Shown here: positions 61,449 to 64,000 of the stretch, one piece after another | Layout of the letters: each line of letters starts with the position of its first letter | Position numbering within the stretch: the first letter of the stretch is position 1 | From: QHWK01 sp035259385 | GTDB taxonomy: Bacteria > Acidobacteriota > Vicinamibacteria > Vicinamibacterales > CAVVIG01 | Reading direction: 5' to 3' | NCBI GenBank assembly: GCA_035259385.1 | Contig: DATFWL010000316.1 | Span: 1-64,000, forward strand | DNA: 64,000 nucleotides | Program-made: the position numbers and the translations under genes | The notes under the pieces: generated by a model | What the model saw: only the letters and a program-made list of their open reading frames with translations | What the model was told of the DNA's origin: nothing | Database searches by the model: none

Positions 61449-62023
61449 TGGACACCGCGGTTGAGCAGCACGTCGAGCAGCTGGTCGGGCGCGTTGCATC
61501 ACGGTACTTCGGGAAGTACCGCGGCACCGTCATCGACGTCACCGATCCGAACAATCAGTGCCGCATCCGCGCGACGGTGCCGGCGGTGCTCGGCGAGCAG
61601 CCATCCGGCTGGGCGATGCCCGCTGCGCCATTCGCCGGCGACGGCCACGGCTTCGTGATGCTGCCCAAGGTGGGTGACGGCGTGTGGATCGAGTTCGAGG
61701 CCGGCCAGCTCGACAACCCGATCTGGTCCGGCGGCTGGTGGGCCAGTGGTCAACGGCCGAATCCGCAGGGTCCGGCCGTGCGCGTCATCGTCTCCGAGAA
61801 GGGCCACGCGCTGATCCTCGACGACGATGCCAACGAGGTGAAGCTCGTGCACGGCGGCGGACCCACGATCAAGCTGACCGCGAGCGAGATCGTGCTGACC
61901 TGCGGCGCCTGCGAAATCAAGATCAGCAACGACAGCATCTCGCTGAACAACGGGCTGATCAAAGTCGGGCTTGCCGGCGTGAGCCTCGTCAACGGCGCGA
62001 TGACATTCGGGGTGCCGCCATGA
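61448..62023 (+). CDS. Spike OB-fold protein (gp5/baseplate V-like, second half of split Afp8)
   Basis: This is a 191-residue protein. The first ~110 residues form an OB-fold (Y-R-G-T-V-I-D-V-T-D-P, L-P-K-V-G-D-G-V-W-I-E-F-E, N-P-I-W-S-G). The rest is short beta-helix sequence. The partner hub gene ends with TGATG at its start. It probably sits at the spike base beneath the PAAR tip. Confidence 0.85.
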   Translation: MDTAVEQHVEQLVGRVASRYFGKYRGTVIDVTDPNNQCRIRATVPAVLGEQPSGWAMPAAPFAGDGHGFVMLPKVGDGVWIEFEAGQLDNPIWSGGWWASGQRPNPQGPAVRVIVSEKGHALILDDDANEVKLVHGGGPTIKLTASEIVLTCGACEIKISNDSISLNNGLIKVGLAGVSLVNGAMTFGVPP

Positions 62024-62346
62024 TCCCGATCCTGACCACCACCAGCGTCGTGATGTGTCCGCACGGAGGGATGGCGCAGCTGTTCACGAGCAACACCGAA
62101 ATGGTCATCGAAGGGGCGCCGGCGCTGCTGCAGTCCGACATCCATCCGATCGTCGGGTGTCCGTTCGCGCCGGCGGCGCCGTCGCCATGCGTGCTGATCC
62201 AGTGGATCACCGCCGCGACGCAGACGTCGGTGCACGGCGTGCCGGTTCTGCTCCAGAACAGCATCGGTCTGTGCCTGAACCCGACGCAGGCACCGCAGGG
62301 GACTGCACTCGTCGCCTACGTGCAGCAGCAGGGAAAGGGAATCTGA
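62020..62346 (+). CDS. PAAR-like spike tip protein (Afp10/DUF4280-like)
   Basis: This 108-residue protein has V-V-M-C-P-H-G-G, D-I-H-P-I-V-G-C-P-F, C-V-L-I-Q-W and V-P-V-L-L-Q-N-S-I-G-L-C, the PAAR/DUF4280 tip pattern with Cys/His zinc ligands. It overlaps the OB-fold stop (ATGA). It sharpens the spike. Confidence 0.82.
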   Translation: MIPILTTTSVVMCPHGGMAQLFTSNTEMVIEGAPALLQSDIHPIVGCPFAPAAPSPCVLIQWITAATQTSVHGVPVLLQNSIGLCLNPTQAPQGTALVAYVQQQGKGI

Positions 62347-62356
62347 GGGTTTGAGG

Positions 62357-62743
62357 ATGGCGCTCTCGAACGGCAGGCATCTCGCGTTTCCGTTTCGCAT
62401 CGGCAGGGATGGCCGCGCCGCCGCGCCGGCCGACGACGCGGCGCATGTCCGCGACGAACTGCTGCAGTTGCTGCTGACCAGCCCGGCGGAGCGGCTGTTC
62501 CTGCCCGAATTCGGCGGCGGGGTTCGCAAGCTCGTGTTCGAACCGGCGTCCGAGACGCTGCGCGGCGTCGTCAAGGCGCGCATCACCAATGGGCTGTCGC
62601 GCTGGCTCGGTCACCGCTTGACGGTCGAGCTCATCGACGTCGTGTGGGACGACGCGGCGGCAACGCTCGAAGTCACCGTGAAGTATCGGCCGGCGGGCAG
62701 TCCCGACTCGCGGGTCGTGAAGTTTCAGCGCAGCTCGCAGTAG
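62357..62743 (+). CDS. GPW/gp25 baseplate wedge protein (Afp9-like)
   Basis: This 128-residue protein has F-P-F-R-I-G, then L-L-T-S-P-A-E-R-L-F-L-P-E-F-G-G-G-V-R-K-L (in parts) and a final strand K-Y-R, the gp25/GPW signature. It starts the sheath on the baseplate. GAGGGT upstream supports ATG 62357; a TTG at 62351 is possible. Confidence 0.9.
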   Translation: MALSNGRHLAFPFRIGRDGRAAAPADDAAHVRDELLQLLLTSPAERLFLPEFGGGVRKLVFEPASETLRGVVKARITNGLSRWLGHRLTVELIDVVWDDAAATLEVTVKYRPAGSPDSRVVKFQRSSQ

Positions 62744-62754
62744 CGGAACCAGCG

Positions 62755-64000
62755 ATGACCGCCATCAAGTTTCCGGATCTCGTCGACGATCGCGCCGATG
62801 TGCTGCGCGACCGAGGCCTCGACGGGCTGAAGCTCGCGCTGGTGTCGCTGCCTCCCGGCGCCAATCCGGACCACGCCGACCTCGAGCTCCATTTCTTCAA
62901 CGGGCTTCACGTCGCCGCGATCCTCGCCGACATCGGCGCCGATCCGGTACGTGCCCGTCAGGTCTTTCGCATCCGCGGCGGATCGCGCATCGTCGCCGGC
63001 ATTTCGACCGGCCAGGTGCGGGTGACCGCGGTGTCTGGCGTCGATGCGACGCGCCTGTCGCTGCGCGTCGAGCCGGTCGGCGATTATTCGACCTACACGC
63101 TGGAGCTCGTCTGGAACGCCAGCCTGATCGATCCGTTCTTCAGCGCGATCGGTTTCAAGTTCCGTCCCGGCTGCTTCACCAACGACTGCGCGCCGCCGCT
63201 GCCCGGCCGGCCGCCGCTGCCGAATCCGCCGATCGATTACCTCGCCAAGGACTACGACTCGTTCCGCCACACGTTGATGGTCGCGATGGCCGACCGCGTT
63301 CCCGGTTGGGCCAGCACCAGCGAGGCGGACCACGACCAGGTGCTGATCGATCTGTTCGCGGCCGCCGCCGACGAAATGAGCGACTACCAGGACCGGGTGA
63401 TGGCCGAGGCCTATCTGGCGACGACGAGAAAGCGCGTCTCGCTGGCGCGGCATGCCCGGCTCGTCGACTACCACCTGCACGAGGGCAATCAGGCCAGCAC
63501 GTGGCTGGCGGTCGACGTGGTTGGCGGACAGGCCCCGTTCACCCTCGACGATCAGGAGCTCGTCGTGTGGACGGGTGCGAATCCGCCTCACGACGGCGCC
63601 CTGTTCTTTGCAAGCCGCCAGCGCCGCCTGCCGCCCGCGCAGCGTCAGCGGCTCGACCCGCTGCTCAACCGCCTGCGCATGCACACCTGGCGCAACGCTC
63701 AGCCGGCATTGGCCGCGGGCAGCACCAGCGCCGACATCGCGCCGCCGTCCGGGCTCGCATCGCAGGCCGAAGCGGATGCGCTGCGCGATCTGGTGCGGAA
63801 CGGCCTGTGGCGCGAGATGCTCGTCGCCGAAGTGCTCAATCCGCTCACGGGAGCCGGAGCGGGCCATCATCGCGCGAAGCGACAGGTGCTGCGGCTGCTC
63901 GCCGGTAACGACCCCGATCGCGGCGCAGCCGACACGATCTTCGATCCGGTGACGAGCACCTGGATGGTGCGCGTGCATTGGCGGGACGAGGACGCGCTGC
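62755..64000 (+). CDS. Baseplate assembly protein (Afp11-like), 3' truncated by window end
   Basis: The frame is open from ATG 62755 to the end of the window, giving >415 residues. It shows I-D-Y-L-A-K-D-Y-D-S-F-R-H, A-D-H-D-Q-V-L-I-D-L-F-A-A-A-A-D-E-M-S-D-Y-Q (in parts), and E-A-Y-L-A-T-T-R-K-R-V-S-L-A-R-H-A-R-L-V-D-Y, the family signature of putative baseplate assembly proteins (gpJ/gp6, Afp11). The N-terminal ~140 residues are an eCIS-type extension. The rest of the locus, including fibres, tape measure and cargo, lies beyond the window. Confidence 0.9.
   Translation, partial: MTAIKFPDLVDDRADVLRDRGLDGLKLALVSLPPGANPDHADLELHFFNGLHVAAILADIGADPVRARQVFRIRGGSRIVAGISTGQVRVTAVSGVDATRLSLRVEPVGDYSTYTLELVWNASLIDPFFSAIGFKFRPGCFTNDCAPPLPGRPPLPNPPIDYLAKDYDSFRHTLMVAMADRVPGWASTSEADHDQVLIDLFAAAADEMSDYQDRVMAEAYLATTRKRVSLARHARLVDYHLHEGNQASTWLAVDVVGGQAPFTLDDQELVVWTGANPPHDGALFFASRQRRLPPAQRQRLDPLLNRLRMHTWRNAQPALAAGSTSADIAPPSGLASQAEADALRDLVRNGLWREMLVAEVLNPLTGAGAGHHRAKRQVLRLLAGNDPDRGAADTIFDPVTSTWMVRVHWRDEDAL

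Noticed and set aside
51840..64000. Reading the contractile locus as a prophage
   Set aside because: No capsid, terminase, integrase or lysis genes in view, while DUF4255 and the Afp15-like ATPase are typical of eCIS. The window end limits certainty.

Overview
The window is a GC-rich stretch of a bacterial chromosome. The gene set suggests an Acidobacteriota-like soil bacterium, possibly of the Vicinamibacteria type. The signs are several ~1,060-1,090-residue Oar-like outer-membrane receptors that begin with a carboxypeptidase-regulatory-like domain, many exported PQQ, GMC and beta-propeller oxidoreductases, DUF1552, DUF362, ThuA and SelA-like proteins, frequent GTG starts and ATGA/GTGA stop-start overlaps. 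This taxonomic call is an inference from family content; no ribosomal or other marker gene is present. No tRNA, rRNA, CRISPR array or intact insertion sequence was seen.

Region 1 (1-8.8 kb) is the most unusual part. After the end of an Oar-like receptor and an O-antigen-ligase-like membrane protein, a tightly coupled minus-strand operon (7722 to 2188) encodes a radical SAM/SPASM enzyme, a CC-motif plus methyltransferase fusion, a 491-residue protein in which nearly every histidine lies in a His-x-Asp triplet (about 84 by hand count) behind a Tat-like leader, a PqqD-like peptide-binding protein and an HPr-kinase-like P-loop protein. A nucleotidyltransferase diverges from its upstream end. This looks like a peptide-modification (RiPP-like) system acting on a giant repetitive substrate.

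Region 2 (9-24.7 kb) is mixed accessory and metabolic content: an N-terminally short matrixin-like protease with fibronectin repeats, a SnoaL-like protein divergent from an AraC regulator, a PAP2 phosphatase, an Oar-like receptor followed by two exported propeller proteins (one a sorbosone/glucose dehydrogenase), an ArsR-AHSA1-membrane-protein operon with a strong and apparently leaderless promoter, a frameshifted remnant of a GH3 beta-glucosidase, a four-PAS histidine kinase, and a gluconate-2-dehydrogenase-subunit-3/GMC oxidoreductase pair.

Region 3 (24.7-50.4 kb) holds a secreted ThuA-PPC fusion, a DUF4062-NACHT STAND ATPase (defence candidate), a lactonase/DUF1552 pair, a CBM9-like protein, then larA with a Tat-exported SelA-like PLP enzyme and ApbE, and a convergent DUF362/hypothetical pair. 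Two tandem Oar-like receptors follow, then an all-exported set: a RidA-like protein, a second SelA-like enzyme, an amidohydrolase and a quinoprotein dehydrogenase. This reads as uptake and extracytoplasmic catabolism of an amino-containing substrate. Two copies of an AT-rich inverted repeat built from a TTAATTC heptamer sit between genes of this set.

Region 4 (50.6 kb to the end) is a contractile injection system (eCIS/PVC/Afp-like) locus that runs off the window. It is preceded by a LuxR-type regulator whose receiver phospho-acceptor is replaced by Glu and by a small receiver-like protein. The structural order is sheath, tube, a gp26/gp51-like protein, an Ala/Pro-rich protein, a DUF4255 (Afp16-like) terminator, an AAA ATPase (Afp15-like), a small protein, an Afp7-like tube adaptor, a LysM-like protein, a spike hub split into two genes, a PAAR-like tip, gp25 and the Afp11-like baseplate protein. 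Stop-start overlaps join most of these genes into one transcription unit.
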